In this document: positions 1 through 11,040 of the stretch, in pieces
How positions within the stretch are numbered: the first letter of the stretch is position 1
How the letters are laid out: the number at the start of each line of letters is the position of its first letter
Origin: Homarus americanus
Lineage: Eukaryota; Arthropoda; Malacostraca; Decapoda; Nephropidae
NCBI RefSeq assembly: GCF_018991925.1
Contig: NW_024726235.1
Location: 5,427,458-5,491,457, forward strand
Direction: 5' to 3'
DNA length: 64,000 bases
Position numbers and translations under genes: made by a program
Notes under the pieces: generated by a model
Databases searched by the model: none
Told to the model about the DNA's origin: nothing
Seen by the model: only the letters and a program-made list of their open reading frames with translations

Positions 1-9
1 CATCTATAA

Positions 10-261
10 CGCGGAGTTGTCAATAGCGAAAAAAAATATCCTTTCTGTAACGCAAAGTCAATACAAACTATATTTTTGTTCACCGATGATGGCAAATTAC
101 GCAGGTTTTTCAGTTTATTTTATATTTTTACTAATTTTGTGTTTGAAGCTGTTGATGAAGTTTCTACCCTGGCGTTGTGTTACGGTTATAATGAAAAGTC
201 GTGCAGTAAATGTTCATCTCAGCAGCTGACTACATGTACTCGTGTGAGTTCAGAGGTATAA
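10..261 (+). other. open frame of unknown nature, possible exon
   Basis: One frame stays open for about 84 codons from the left edge to a TAA at 259-261, without belonging to a repeat. The C-terminal third holds five cysteines, including a CSKC group. There is no ATG in this frame, so if it codes it would be an internal or terminal exon of something lying to the left. A second frame has an ATG at 86 and would give a 47-residue hydrophobic peptide. I recognise no family, and chance is a fair explanation in AT-rich DNA. Confidence 0.13.
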
Positions 262-470
262 AGGCATGATCCTACCGAGTGCTTGGCGGTCCAGGGCAAC
301 ACTCGAGAAATGAATTTATTATGAGCACAGTCTTAACCACCACGTGTGTCTCATTCAATTTATTACATGGAACATAAATTTTCCTCTTTTGTAATTAACC
401 TCAATTACGAGTCATCAGTTCGTAAGTCGCACTCCAGCCTGACGTGTGAGTGGGTGAGTGTGGGGGGGGG

Positions 471-1050
471 GTCAGGGGCACGAGTCCAGGGTGACAGGTG
501 AGGTCAGGCTTTGAGTCGAGGGGTGACAGGTGAGGTCAAGCGCACGAGTCGGGAGTGACGGGTGAGGTGGAGCGCATGAGTCAAGGGCGACGGGTAGGAA
601 GGTCAAGCGCACGAGTCGAGGGTGACAGGTGAGAAGTCAAGATTGGCCTGATCGAGGGTGACAGGTGAGGAAGGGAGGGAGGTCAGGCACGCAGTCGAAT
701 GTGACCGGGTGATAAGTCCAGGTACGAGTTGAGGGTGACAGCAGGTGAAGTAGAGGTCAGGCCACGAATCAAGGGTGACGGATGAGGGGGAGATCAGGCA
801 CACGAGTCGAGGGTGACGGGTGAGCGGGAGGTCAGGGGCACGAGTTGAGTGTGACGGGTGAAGTAGAGGTCAGGCCACGAATCAAGGGTGACGGATGAGG
901 GGGAGATCAGGCACACGAGTCGAGGGTGACGGGTGAGCGGGAGGTCAGGGGCACGAGTTGAGTGTGACGGGTGAAGTAGAGGTCAGGCCACGAATCAAGG
1001 GTGACGGATGAGGGGGAGGTCAGGGGCACGAGTTGAGTGTGACGGGTGAC
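471..1050 (+). repeat. G-rich ~36-bp minisatellite with 113-bp higher-order unit
   Basis: Units of about 34-38 bp share the core GGTCAGG..CACGAGTC..GGGTGACGGGTGA. The left part is diverged. From 747 the array is organised as three-unit blocks: identical block starts (GAAGTAGAGGTCAG) fall at 747, 860 and 973, exactly 113 bp apart. The third block lacks its middle unit. A run of ten G precedes the array at 462-471. A minus-strand frame through it spells repeated SPVTLDS, which is repeat-derived. Confidence 0.9.
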
Positions 1051-1104
1051 AACAAGAACAGCTCATGATTTCCTATTGATTGAGACTATCCACCTTAACA
1101 TAAA

Positions 1105-1187
1105 CCTAACCTAACCTAACGCTAAGGGGGAAGGGTAAAGGGTAAAGGGGAACGGTGAAGGGAAAGGGTAAGGGGGTTAGGGTGAGG
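1105..1187. repeat. short CCTAA tract followed by degenerate G-rich GGGTAAA repeats
   Basis: Three copies of CCTAA (1105-1120) are followed by a purine-rich stretch of GGGTAAAG/GGGTTAGGG variants. The two halves look like telomere-type repeats in opposite orientation. Confidence 0.7.
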
Positions 1188-2407
1188 GCGAATTACCGGT
1201 GTCACAGGTGGGGTTAACGACTGAGTCACCACCTGTGGGTTTAATTACCTGTGTTATTAACTTCATGAACTAAAAAGTAAACATCATTTATTTTAACTAT
1301 TTATATTCATTGATTTATATTCTTGAATTAATTTGAGTTAATGTTTAGTTTGTGTTTTTTTTTTATTTAGATTGTTGTTTTAAGTCACTTGATTGTTGTG
1401 TTGTGATGTGTTGTAAGTTGTGTGTTGTGTTGATGTGTTATAGCAGTTTGTCTTATTAGTGTTATGTTGTGTTTTAATGTTCCGTTGTGTTATAGTGTTG
1501 TTATGCTATGGTCTTACAGTATTAGGTTATGATTAAATGTTAGTGTATGACGTTATTAAAGTATGGTGACCTGTGTAGTGGATACAGTGATATGACGTGG
1601 CGATATATATAGAGTATGATAACACTACACAAAACACACTAATGATAACTCTAACATAACAAATACGAAATCCATCTATTACCACTAACAACATCCGGAT
1701 CATTAATTACACCTAATTTAAATAAACTTATCGTTAGTGAATATTAATATGAAAGAGGAACCAGTGACTAATTCTAATGTAAAAACCACGAAATCCTGGC
1801 CGCACTCTACGTAAACTTCACCACGCTCTCTTTACAACGCCATTGTGAAATTTTACCACAATTTACGATTCTGAATCTCAAAGGATCAAATAAACACAGA
1901 GTTGTATTGATTTTAAAAAGAACAATATAAGCCAGGTGGCCAGGTGATTGTACTAGCAACAACAATACTACCGCTGGTGTAAATTACGTTAAGAGTCAAT
2001 AAAAGAAAATTTATTTGGACAGTAATTCCTAGTGTTGACAATAGTAATAAATTTCAGCGATGCTGAATTAGGGTAAAAATAGAATAGTTAATGATACAAT
2101 GATTTTAACGTTTTCTATAAATATATAAATTAAATGAAAATAAAAAAGTTTCGTTCGTTTTATTTTTTTTTAGTAATCGATTCAGATGATAATTAAAAAA
2201 ATACCAAACAAGGGAATATAAAAATAAATAAATGAATTAAAAACGAAGAATTGATAAAAGTAAAAAGAAAAACATTTAAAACGAGATGAGGAATTTTAAT
2301 GTGGGGGAAAAATGTGGTTTTAGTCGTCTAGTTGGGGTCATTATTGTACGTTTAATTGTGTCAGTTGAGGGATGATGAGTCCACGTGTGTCCACATATTT
2401 AGTTCTG

Positions 2408-2411
<4 letters not shown>
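1188..2411. other. AT-rich stretch without recognisable feature
   Basis: Nothing gene-like is visible on either strand. A degenerate TG-rich part (about 1370-1500, TTGTGTTG variants) is the only structure. Confidence 0.5.

Positions 2412-2476
<65 letters not shown>
2412..2476. repeat. (TA)n microsatellite
   Basis: Uninterrupted TA dinucleotide repeat of about 65 bp. Confidence 0.97.
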
Positions 2477-2480
<4 letters not shown>

Positions 2481-2642
2481 TGTTTTTTTTCGTGAATATT
2501 TTTGGTACATGAGTAAGTGTCCATAACCTGTCCTTTTTTATATTCTTCTTCTCTAAGTACTATCTACCCATCACTTAATACCTTCTTCATAAACTCCTGC
2601 TACGAACTACGAAGTTTACTTGTACCAAACAACTATATATTC

Positions 2643-2715
2643 CTGAATCATCGAGGCTCGAACCCGCGACGAGCTCGAGGCCAATCGAAGGCGGTATCCA
2701 CTATACCACCACCCG
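2643..2715 (-). mobile_element. tRNA-like sequence, probable SINE head or tRNA pseudogene
   Basis: On the minus strand there is an A box TGGTATAGTGG (2698-2708) and a B box GGGTTCGAGCC (2655-2665). They start 43 nt apart, which is tRNA spacing. The acceptor ends do not pair and the T stem is imperfect, so this is not an intact tRNA gene. Internal Pol III promoter boxes without a sound cloverleaf fit a tRNA-derived SINE or a decayed tRNA copy. Confidence 0.55.
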
Positions 2716-3183
2716 TCAAAAGGTGCACATGTAACTAGTAAAATCAACGCTTACTTCGAGACACATTATGTAGACAAATACGGTCTATGTGTGTGTGTGT
2801 GTCTGCGTGGGTTTGTTCGTCTAGTGTCGCTGGACGTTGTAAAGAACCGCCAGGCACTGTTGACTGTGAGAGCGGAGCGACGTAGGGTCTGAATACACAC
2901 ACACACACGCGCGTTAATAGCCTGGTAATTATCGGTTGATTATGTACCTAGAGATAAGTATGCACAGTATATGATCAGGGAGATATTGCTTATAAGAGGA
3001 ATGCTTCATGGTTTGGTGAGGTTTCTTCCTTTATGTAAGTATTTAGTATTAGTATTTACCGTGGGACATCTTAATTCTCTCCGGATTCGCTTCAAACTCC
3101 GGGTATCATCTATGAGTACCTGGCAACAGACCGCCCCATGATCCAACCTTCAGTTATCCATATCCGTGACTACATTACAGGAA

Positions 3184-3184
<1 letters not shown>
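2716..3184. other. unannotated stretch
   Basis: Only short GT (about 2789-2802) and AC (about 2895-2910) runs; no coding signal seen. Confidence 0.5.

Positions 3185-3260
<76 letters not shown>
3185..3260. repeat. (TA)n microsatellite
   Basis: Uninterrupted TA repeat of 76 bp. Confidence 0.97.
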
Positions 3261-3264
<4 letters not shown>

Positions 3265-3813
3265 CCGTGTGCCTCGTTCCCAGTAGTTGAGAAGTGATTG
3301 AGTCATTAGCACAATTTATTGTGGTTTGCTCATTCCGGTGTTGGAGACTTTGGCGACGTAAATATGTAATGTGGTGACAGAACATATCATTAGGGGGAAG
3401 GGGAACACAGGCGTCTTGAACCAGTATCCACCAGTATCCATGGTTATAACTTCGCTCGCCTCTAAAATTATCACTATCTAGAATTACTTTCTGATGCTCT
3501 ACGAGAATTTATTCAAAACTTTATACATAACTATAACATTTTTACAATTTCTCTTCTGTCTTATGATAAAAATTTTCTCTTTGGACATTAAATTGGCTGT
3601 TGTCTGATTGTAACCAGTCAGTGTCTTCAACTGTTGAGGTTTACATGTTGACCACACTACCAGCCGCAATACACGACAAGAAACAGTAATTGTCCCTCAT
3701 GTGGGGGTGAATAGTATGGATGTTTTCTTTAGCACAGTGACACAGAGAGCAGACCTTTCCATCTTAACTACACGAGACAGACGAGTATTATTGCTGTCCA
3801 GTTGAGTGTTGGT
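3261..3813. other. unannotated stretch
   Basis: No repeat, RNA or convincing exon seen. Confidence 0.5.
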
Positions 3814-4465
3814 GTTAGTTAAGATAGTTGACCATGATAAGAGTGTTCGTGTCCTGTTAGTTAAGATAGTTGACCATGATAAGAGTGTTTGTGTCCTGTT
3901 AGTTAAGATAGTTGACCATGATAAGAGTGTTCGTGTCCTGTTAGTTAAGATAGTTGACCATGATAAGAGTGTTCGTGTCCTGTTAGTTAAGATAGTTGAC
4001 CATGATAAGAGTGTTTGTGTCCTGTTAGTTAAGATAGTTGACCATGATAAGAGTGTTTGTGTCCTGTTAGTTAAGATAGTTGACCATGATAAGAGTGTTT
4101 GTGTCCTGTTAGTTAAGATAGTTGACCATGATAAGAGTGTTTGTGTCCTGTTAGTTAAGATAGTTGACCATGATAAGAGTGTTTGTGTCCTGTTAGTTAA
4201 GATAGTTGACCATGATAAGAGTGTTTGTGTCCTGTTAGTTAAGATAGTTGACCATGATAAGAGTGTTTGTGTCCTGTTAGTTAAGATAGTTGACCATGAT
4301 AAGAGTGTTCGTGTCCTGTTAGTTAAGATAGTTGACCATGATAAGAGTGTTTGTGTCCTGTTAGTTAAGATAGTTGACCATGATAAGAGTGTTTGTGTCC
4401 TGTTAGTTAAGATAGTTGACCATGATAAGAGTGTTTGTGTCCTGTTAGTTAAGATAGTTGACCAT
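3814..4465 (+). repeat. 42-bp tandem repeat, about 15.5 copies
   Basis: Unit begins GTTAGTTAAGATAGTTGACC and ends GTGTCCT. Copies are identical except at one site, where the unit reads GTTCGTG or GTTTGTG (a CpG/TpG alternation). In copy order the site reads C,T,C,C, then seven T, then C and three T. Because 42 is divisible by three, one plus frame is open throughout (3806-4477) as a 14-residue repeat starting VKIVDHDKSV. The near-perfect DNA identity, including silent positions, argues for recent array expansion rather than protein selection. Confidence 0.97.
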
Positions 4466-5464
4466 CCACCTACATAATCTTCCCTGTTGTATCTCTTGCA
4501 TTATCACACGCCTTCGGGACACTCTGTGCATATCAACACCCACGTACTAGTTATCACCTCCTCTTAACACAGTAATCAAGCAGCTGTAGGAGGTGTGATC
4601 GCCTTGCTTGATGACCTTGTTTAACCTGTACCTGATTGTGGAATTTTCCTCTTTTTTTATCATTCTTCTTCCAATATGATCAATAAATTCCCTCGTAAGC
4701 TGAGAACCTTTAAGGACTTTGGTAATTTGTGATATTAAGTGAGATCGGTCTATAATTTCTATCCAAACGGCTTTACTACCGAGTGCCTCTTCTGTGGTTG
4801 TAAAAGGGTCTTGGTTATTACACAGTGGTTGGGGACATGTAATATACTTTTGGGGATAATTGAGGCCAACAAGTACTAGTTAACTACAAACACAGGTAAC
4901 AGGGTAGAGTGTAAATCAGGTATATAACTGTACAATAAATTGGTTCATTATTCTCAACCCAGAAGTGACTATCAAACCTTTCCTGGTATAATTCTTGCAT
5001 AGTCTAAGTCGTCTTATTTGGTCTGACATAAACGAGAAGGACTTTCACTTTTCTTAATTGCTAAAATAAAAATCAAACAAAAACAATATGGCCACCACGA
5101 CGTTGCTTAAAACACATTGACTAGCCTTACGAAAATTAAATAAGTCTTCTTAATGTTTCTTGTTTTAGAGCGTAATTCCCTTCGATTTTTTTTTAGTACA
5201 AGAGTGAGACCAAAAGCAACATACTGTACATACACAGATATATATAAAGCGAAAGTGAAGTAACATGGATAAACTCGTCACATTGGATTACCTGGGCTCA
5301 TCAATGGGTCGAATTTAAAGAAACGTCCTTCATATTGTTTCTTCTTGATGCTGATTGGCTGATCCGACACGCATCTCTGTAACACTGGAGCGGGAATAAA
5401 CTGCAGCGGAGTAATGGTAAAGAACTGCTGATACTACTGGGACGATCTCAAAAAACAGACACCC
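4466..5464. other. AT-rich unannotated stretch
   Basis: No recognisable gene, RNA or repeat array; scattered short open frames look random. Confidence 0.5.
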
Positions 5465-5715
5465 AAGTCTTGTGGTTAATCGATATGAAAGTAATCGGTA
5501 ATTGAATGTACTGTATGAAAGACCGTAACTTATTAAGAAAAACAATCATACATAATGGACTGTCTCAATTGGCATCATTAACCGAATACAGAAAATAATA
5601 TCGGAATGATTCTATTAACTGATTACAGAGAAAAGTCTAACTGGTGTATTTAACCGAAGATCAGTTGCCTAGTTATGTTTTTAATCGAATTTATTAACCG
5701 TAGTGGAAGCTGTTA
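5465..5715. repeat. degenerate ~35-45-bp repeat with TTAACCGA core
   Basis: The words TTAACCGA, TAATCGAT, TTAACTGA and AATCGAAT recur at roughly regular spacing, followed by variants of ATACAGA. This looks like an old, strongly mutated tandem array. Confidence 0.4.
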
Positions 5716-5799
5716 GGTGAAACGAGGCAAAAATAATAATGTTTTAAAAATATTCTGCATTGGCTGACAGCTCATTACCCGTGTCCAAATTCCTCCCTC

Positions 5800-6230
5800 T
5801 TCAACTGCACACCAACCCCTTCAATGACGTCACCTCTTCAATTACACGTCACTCCCTTCAACCACACGTCACCCCCTTCAATGACGTCACCTCTACAATC
5901 GCACGTCACCTCCTTTACCCATACGTGCCCCCTTCAACCACACGTTTCCTCTTCAATCACACGTCTCCCCTTAACCACACGTCACCCCCTTCAACCACAC
6001 GTGCCCCTTCAACCACACGTCACCCCCTTCAACCACACGTTCCCCTTCAATCACACGTCACCCCCTTCAACTACACGTGCCTCTTTAATCACACGCCCCC
6101 TCTTCAATCACACGTCAACCCATTTAACTACAGGTCAACTCTTTCAATCAAACGTCACTCCTTCAATCACGTCAACCCTTCAACCACAAGTCCCCCCATG
6201 CAACCACACCTTAACTCCCTAAACCACACG
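5800..6230 (+). repeat. ~20-bp C-rich minisatellite (ACGTCACCCCCTTCAACCAC)
   Basis: Degenerate copies of a unit of about 17-21 bp with the stable part TTCAACCACACGTC. Two plus frames stay open and read as Pro/Thr/His-rich peptides; this is composition, not a mucin gene. Confidence 0.88.
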
Positions 6231-6244
6231 CCACCCCTCCAATA

Positions 6245-6328
6245 CTCAACCCCACACACACACACATGTACACCACCATATTCAACCAGGCCCCCCCCCA
6301 CACACACACACACCACCATACTCTACCC

Positions 6329-6361
<33 letters not shown>

Positions 6362-6392
6362 CACTCTCAACCAAACACACACACCACCATTT
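6245..6392 (+). repeat. CA-rich / C-rich microsatellite
   Basis: Several (CA)n runs separated by ACCACCATACTC-type words. Confidence 0.85.
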
Positions 6393-6536
6393 TCAACCAG
6401 GTATTTGCTATAATCACTTCTTAATTACGTAATTATATCAAGTTTTACACAGGTCCAATAATATTTGACTTGCATATAATTAAATGTTGTTACGTCACGG
6501 GGCTTATATAGAATGGCTTTTATTTTAGTCGTCTCA

Positions 6537-6812
6537 GTCCACCTTCAGGGTCTGGTCCACCTTTAGGGTCTGGCCCACCTTCAGGGTCTGGTCCACCTTC
6601 AGGGTCTGGTCCACCTTCAGGGTCTGGTCCACCTTTAGGGTCTGATCCACCTTCAGGGTCTGGTCCACCTTAAGGGTCTGGTCCACCTTCAGGGTCTGGT
6701 CCACCTTTAGGGTCTGGCCCACCTTCAGGGTCTGGTCCACCTTCAGGGTCTGGTCCACCTTCAGGGTCTGATCCACCTTTAGGGTCTTGTCCACCTTTAC
6801 GGACAGTCCACT
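6537..6812 (-). repeat. 18-bp tandem repeat, about 15 copies
   Basis: Unit GTCCACCTTCAGGGTCTG with C/T and G/A variants. Eighteen is divisible by three, so a minus-strand frame reads repeated KVDQTL; another reads DPEGGP. Confidence 0.95.
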
Positions 6813-6994
6813 TATAGGGTCCAGCCCAACCCAGCCTCCCTCCCCCTCCATCACCCACTCAAGATACTTCAGACATCTCAGAAAGGAAGTAATGGAGTAA
6901 TAACTCTGCTGAATGTGACCCAGAGCTACCCCTCGAGACGAAGAGGTCAAGGAGTAACAAGCGGAGGTCAAGTATCTGGGTCCATATTCTCAGA

Positions 6995-7022
6995 GGTTAG
7001 GTTAGGTTAGGTTAGGTTAGGT
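6995..7022 (+). repeat. interstitial (TTAGG)n
   Basis: About five perfect copies of the arthropod telomere motif, G-rich strand forward. Confidence 0.93.
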
Positions 7023-7873
7023 AAATACAATGCATACATTTCGTAAAAGAATATTTAATAATTTGTGTCTAAGTTGTTACCATTAATTAAAACTTAGCAA
7101 TAACGTTGAAATGTGGCTCCATAATTACACTGAGACACAAACTTACCCGAAGACTCTCACTTAGCGCCAGTTAGGAGAAAAATATTCACTATATTAATAT
7201 TGTCTTGTTCTAAGTAAACTCATCTAGCTAAAGTAAAGTCTATGTAAATTCTAAGTGAAGTCTCTGTGATTTTGATGGTATTTTGGGGGGTAAATATTGT
7301 GGCTTTTTTTTTTAAGTAAAGTCGACCAATTATCTCCATCCTTATATATTAATTTAAGAGGAAATTCCATCCTTGGAGAAGCTTGACCTCGGGCGAGAGA
7401 TAATAGAAACGCCTCTAGGTGAGATAGACACTTGATCCAATCCTGACTCAATGTTGGCCTCTTAACTTGGTGTTGTTAACTTTAAGTGAGCTAGTTTAAG
7501 ATGGGTTCTCACAGCTCCGGTTACGAGCAGGGAGGGAAGGGGGGGGGGACTATATGCACGAAGCTTTGAGAATCCTCGGCCAGAAAATGAGGAACGTTTC
7601 GTCTGGCCTCATAGTGTTACCAAGAGTGGACTGAGATCTGGCTCATCTAAGACAAAAGAGAGAGGGAGGTGGGCCTTATGCGCTGGTGTGGTAACAGTGT
7701 TGGGGTGGCAGGAGGGCGGCCGAAACATAGTGGGGTGGCGGCGATGTGGAGGTGGAGCTGCCCCACCCCACCGCCCCCCTGCTGGGTGGGCGCGGTAGGG
7801 GGCCGCCCGCTGAATATAACCCATAATTACTTGATAAGGCAGTTTTGGTAGTGTGCCTTAAACAGTAAAGGGT
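7023..7873. other. unannotated stretch with GC-rich patch
   Basis: Mostly AT-rich. A GC-rich, CpG-containing patch lies at about 7690-7830 (GGGCGGCCG, GGGGGCCGCCCGC) and is followed by a run of short A/T words. It could be a promoter or first exon, but I see no ATG-donor pair or TATA element that decides this. Confidence 0.35.
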
Positions 7874-7874
7874 A

Positions 7875-7938
<64 letters not shown>

Positions 7939-8295
7939 GCTCCTGTTTATCATTCTCTCTCACATTCTTACTTCCCGACTGCACAAATATTTTCCTCATT
8001 TCTCTATTCCCCCAATCTTTCATTTCTTTTCCTTCCTCTCTTTATTCCTCCTTCTCTCCCCCTTCCCTTTCACTTCCTTCTTCCTCCCCTCCCCCCTCGT
8101 CATCCTAACACCCTCCCTTCGCCTTTTATTTAGTTTACATTATCATTCACCTCCTTCGTTCTTCCTCTTACCCCTCCCCCTCTCACCTTGCTTCCCCTCC
8201 TCTCTTCCTACATTCTCTTTCTCCTTCAATCTCCCCCTTTATTTCTCTCTTAACCTTCACTTCATTACTTTCCACCAATTTATCTCTTCCTCCCT

Positions 8296-8355
<60 letters not shown>

Positions 8356-8523
8356 CATCCCTTCGCCTATCCCTCCTTTCTTTTTCCTCTCTCCTTCTAT
8401 CCCTTCCTTCCTTTCATCTCTTCTCCTGTCCTTTCCTCTTCCCTCCTTTCCCATTAAACCCCATTCCCCCTCTTCTCTCTCTTCCTTCTCTTTGCCTCTC
8501 CTTCTCTTCCTCCATTTCTCATT

Positions 8524-8566
<43 letters not shown>

Positions 8567-8763
8567 CACACTTTTTCTATTTTCGTTTTATTTATGCTTA
8601 TTTTCATCTCTCGTTTGTGTGTCTTTCTCTGCGTTTCTCTGTCTCTCACTCTCTCTTATTCTTGCTTTCGTTTTATTTATGACCATCTGTCTCTTTCTCT
8701 TGTTTGCCCCATTCGCTTGTCAGCCTGTCTGCCTGTCAGTCTCTCGTGTCTTACTTATTAAAA
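7874..8763 (+). repeat. polypyrimidine region with three (CT)n tracts
   Basis: About 0.9 kb is almost purely C/T on the plus strand. It contains perfect CT repeats at 7878-7936, 8300-8353 and 8528-8563. Long homopurine-homopyrimidine DNA with mirror symmetry can form triplex (H-DNA). Long frames on both strands (RERERE on minus, SLSLSL on plus) are repeat translations. Confidence 0.9.
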
Positions 8764-8799
8764 TCTTTCTTCAATTGAGGGGGAAGGAGTGAGGGGTAT

Positions 8800-8802
<3 letters not shown>

Positions 8803-8840
<38 letters not shown>
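8803..8840 (+). repeat. (GA)n microsatellite
   Basis: Perfect AG repeat, opposite in strand sense to the CT tracts before it. Confidence 0.95.
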
Positions 8841-8844
<4 letters not shown>

Positions 8845-8909
8845 CTAACAATAGGTAACATAATGAGAGGGCGGGTGTGTGTGGCCCCACCATTACAGTG
8901 TAAATTGGG

Positions 8910-9585
8910 GAGCTCCTGTGCACTGAGCGGTTTCCTGTGCACACAACAGTCTTTCTCGTGCACACAGGATGATTTACTCTTTTATTTGTGCACTGATTGG
9001 TTCCCCTTAAGCACATAACACTCTTGTACACACACCACCACGTTCTACTTTGTACATACCACGCTCTGTTGGACACACCCCAGGCCTTGTCGTGCACACA
9101 CGAACACACAAACACACACACACACGCACACACACACGAACACACACACACACACACACGCATATATGTACGCATATACGCAAACACACACACACCCACG
9201 CATATATGCACGCATATACGCAAACACACACACACACACACACACACACGCATATATGCACGCATATACGCAAACACACACACACACACACACACACAGA
9301 CACAAACTATGCTTTGTTGTTCACATATCGTTCACTACTGTGCACTGTGTATTGTAAACATAAGTCGTTACGGTGCACAGGAATTCATGTTTTGTACACA
9401 AGCCATATTTTATTTACTCGTGGTAATGTGCACTCCATTGCTTTTTTCTTGTGTGCACTAGCCACATTATACGTACATATCTCGTGTACACTACTGTGTG
9501 TACAGAGCGTAAAAGTCCTCCACATACGAGGATCTGTGTACACATCGTGGCAAGAGTTTTATATGTACACTGGATGTGTGTCATG
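8910..9585. repeat. degenerate ~30-bp array with GTGCAC/GTACAC cores and a CA-rich centre
   Basis: The near-palindromic word GTGCACA or GTACACA recurs about every 20-35 bp on both sides of a CA-rich block (9098-9300). That block holds three copies of an ACGCATATATGCACGCATAT unit. Frames on both strands are His/Thr- or Cys/Val-rich from CA/GT content. Confidence 0.75.
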
Positions 9586-9629
9586 ACATAAACATCTTAA
9601 ATAGGTAGTGTTTATTATATGAACATTGA

Positions 9630-9633
<4 letters not shown>

Positions 9634-9707
<74 letters not shown>
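9634..9707 (+). repeat. (GT)n microsatellite
   Basis: Uninterrupted GT repeat of 74 bp. Confidence 0.97.
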
Positions 9708-9711
<4 letters not shown>

Positions 9712-9833
9712 CTCGCTACAAAGAATATCTTCACGGATGGGTCCGATGAGTTTCAAAACGAGCCCTGTGACTCCTGTTATCTAGGAAGAGTTGTTGGTGA
9801 AGTGTGTGTACATCATTGTGTGTGACCACGTGT

Positions 9834-9867
9834 ATGAGCAAGTTCCTTTACGTGTTGCTGCTTAATG
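9834..9867 (+). other. candidate first coding exon, signal-peptide-like
   Basis: An ATG at 9834 starts MSKFLYVLLLN, a short basic-then-hydrophobic start like the first part of a secretory signal peptide. It is followed directly by a GTGAGG donor at 9868, leaving phase 1. There is no clear TATA box 30 bp upstream, and the only nearby acceptor (ending CTACAG at about 10050) has a poor pyrimidine tract. A TTG repeat sits inside the would-be intron. The pattern fits a small secreted protein but could be chance. Confidence 0.17.
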
Positions 9868-9892
9868 GTGAGGAAAGTTTAGGTGAGTGTTG

Positions 9893-9934
9893 CTTTGTTG
9901 TTGTTGTTGTTGTTGTTGTTGCTGCTGTTGTTGT
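9893..9934 (+). repeat. (TTG)n microsatellite
   Basis: About twelve TTG triplets with a few TGC changes; Val/Cys/Ala-rich frames here are repeat translations. Confidence 0.92.
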
Positions 9935-10129
9935 TTTGTTGGTGTTATTGTTCTCTTGGTGTGTTATAGTGTTAAGGTTGGTGTTATTTTTATGGTATGT
10001 TGTTGTGTTGGTGGCGGTAATAAGGAGGAAGACCTGAGCCACGGCTGCTACAGTGCTGGTGGCTGTCCTCACCTACACCACACTCTACTGTATACAGACG
10101 ACTACCTAAGGTTCTTACACTACGCGTAA

Positions 10130-10435
10130 CAGATAAAACGCTGAGAAAAATCTGATCCTAAATTCTTGGATAAAAAATAAATAATTATGCAATTTTTAAA
10201 GTATATGGATATTACGTACATTAAAATCATCAGTAAAAAAATTAATTAACTCATAAAACCTTGAGTTAAAATGAGCAGTAGTATTAAAAATTTATATAAT
10301 GAGTTAGTCACAAAAGGAAAGGCTCATTAATTTATATAAATCTTGCGGCCAGGAAACACAATTTTCCCCGCCAGTCAAAAACTCCAGAAAATTGGTAAAA
10401 AGAGAAGGTATTATGGAGTCATAGCTGAGGGCTGG
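10130..10435. other. AT-rich unannotated stretch
   Basis: No coding, RNA or repeat signal seen. Confidence 0.5.
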
Positions 10436-10516
10436 GCATGTGCCGCCCCGCCCCACACGCCCATAAATACTGTAGGGGCGGGCAGGGCTGACGGCCGCCC
10501 GCCCCAGTCCCCTCCC
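10436..10516 (+). promoter_or_regulatory. GC-box-rich patch with TATA-like word
   Basis: An abrupt GC-rich island in AT-rich DNA. It holds Sp1/KLF-type boxes (CCGCCCCGCCCC, GGGGCGGGC, GCCCGCCCC) around CATAAATAC at about 10462. The arrangement resembles a core promoter. No ATG followed by a donor is obvious just downstream, so the call stays weak. Confidence 0.25.
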
Positions 10517-10539
10517 CATTTTTGAGGAGGGAAATTAAG

Positions 10540-10900
10540 GCGAAGGGGACTGAGACCACGGAGAGATCAGGTAGAAACCAGGGATTGGATTTCTAATAGG
10601 TTGAGACCAGGGTGAGTGACTCCCTAGAGTGAGGTGAAGCCCAGGTAGAGACCAGAGACCATTGGGTATTTGAAGACATAGAAACCATAGAATAAAACTG
10701 TGTATATAGAAACTGCAAAAGGGTGATGTAAGTAGGTGAAACAGGAAGTAGAGGCCATAGGGAGGAGAGAGTGAAACAGGAAGTAGAATATTACAGAGAA
10801 AAGAGGAAGAAGCAAATACACACAAAAGAAGAAGTAAATACACAAAGAGAAAGAAACGAATATACAATAAAGAGGAAGAAGCAGAAAGAGACCAAGGAAC
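10540..10900 (+). repeat. degenerate purine-rich repeats
   Basis: Left half: repeated GAGACCAGG words. Middle: two copies of GAAACAGGAAGTAGA about 30 bp apart. Right half: AGGAAGAAGCA/ACACAAAG words. Old short tandem duplications rather than a clean array. Confidence 0.5.
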
Positions 10901-11040
10901 ACTACCCTAAAACACAATCTATACAGGACCTTAAGAAAGTCTATGTCATCAGCTATAATCTATGTCGTACTTGACAACATTTCTCTCGAATTGATAAGTG
11001 GGTTTTTTTTAGGTCAGTGCTCGTTAGTAGAGACATTCAT

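Noticed and set aside
603..803. 66-residue minus frame
   Set aside because: Encoded by the 36-bp minisatellite (SPVTLDS repeat).
3806..4477. 223-residue plus frame with a 14-residue repeat
   Set aside because: The 42-bp DNA unit is identical at silent sites too, and there is no signal peptide, domain or splice context.
5760..6413. Mucin-like Thr/Pro/His-rich frames
   Set aside because: Two plus frames are open over the same ~20-bp repeat, so no coding preference.
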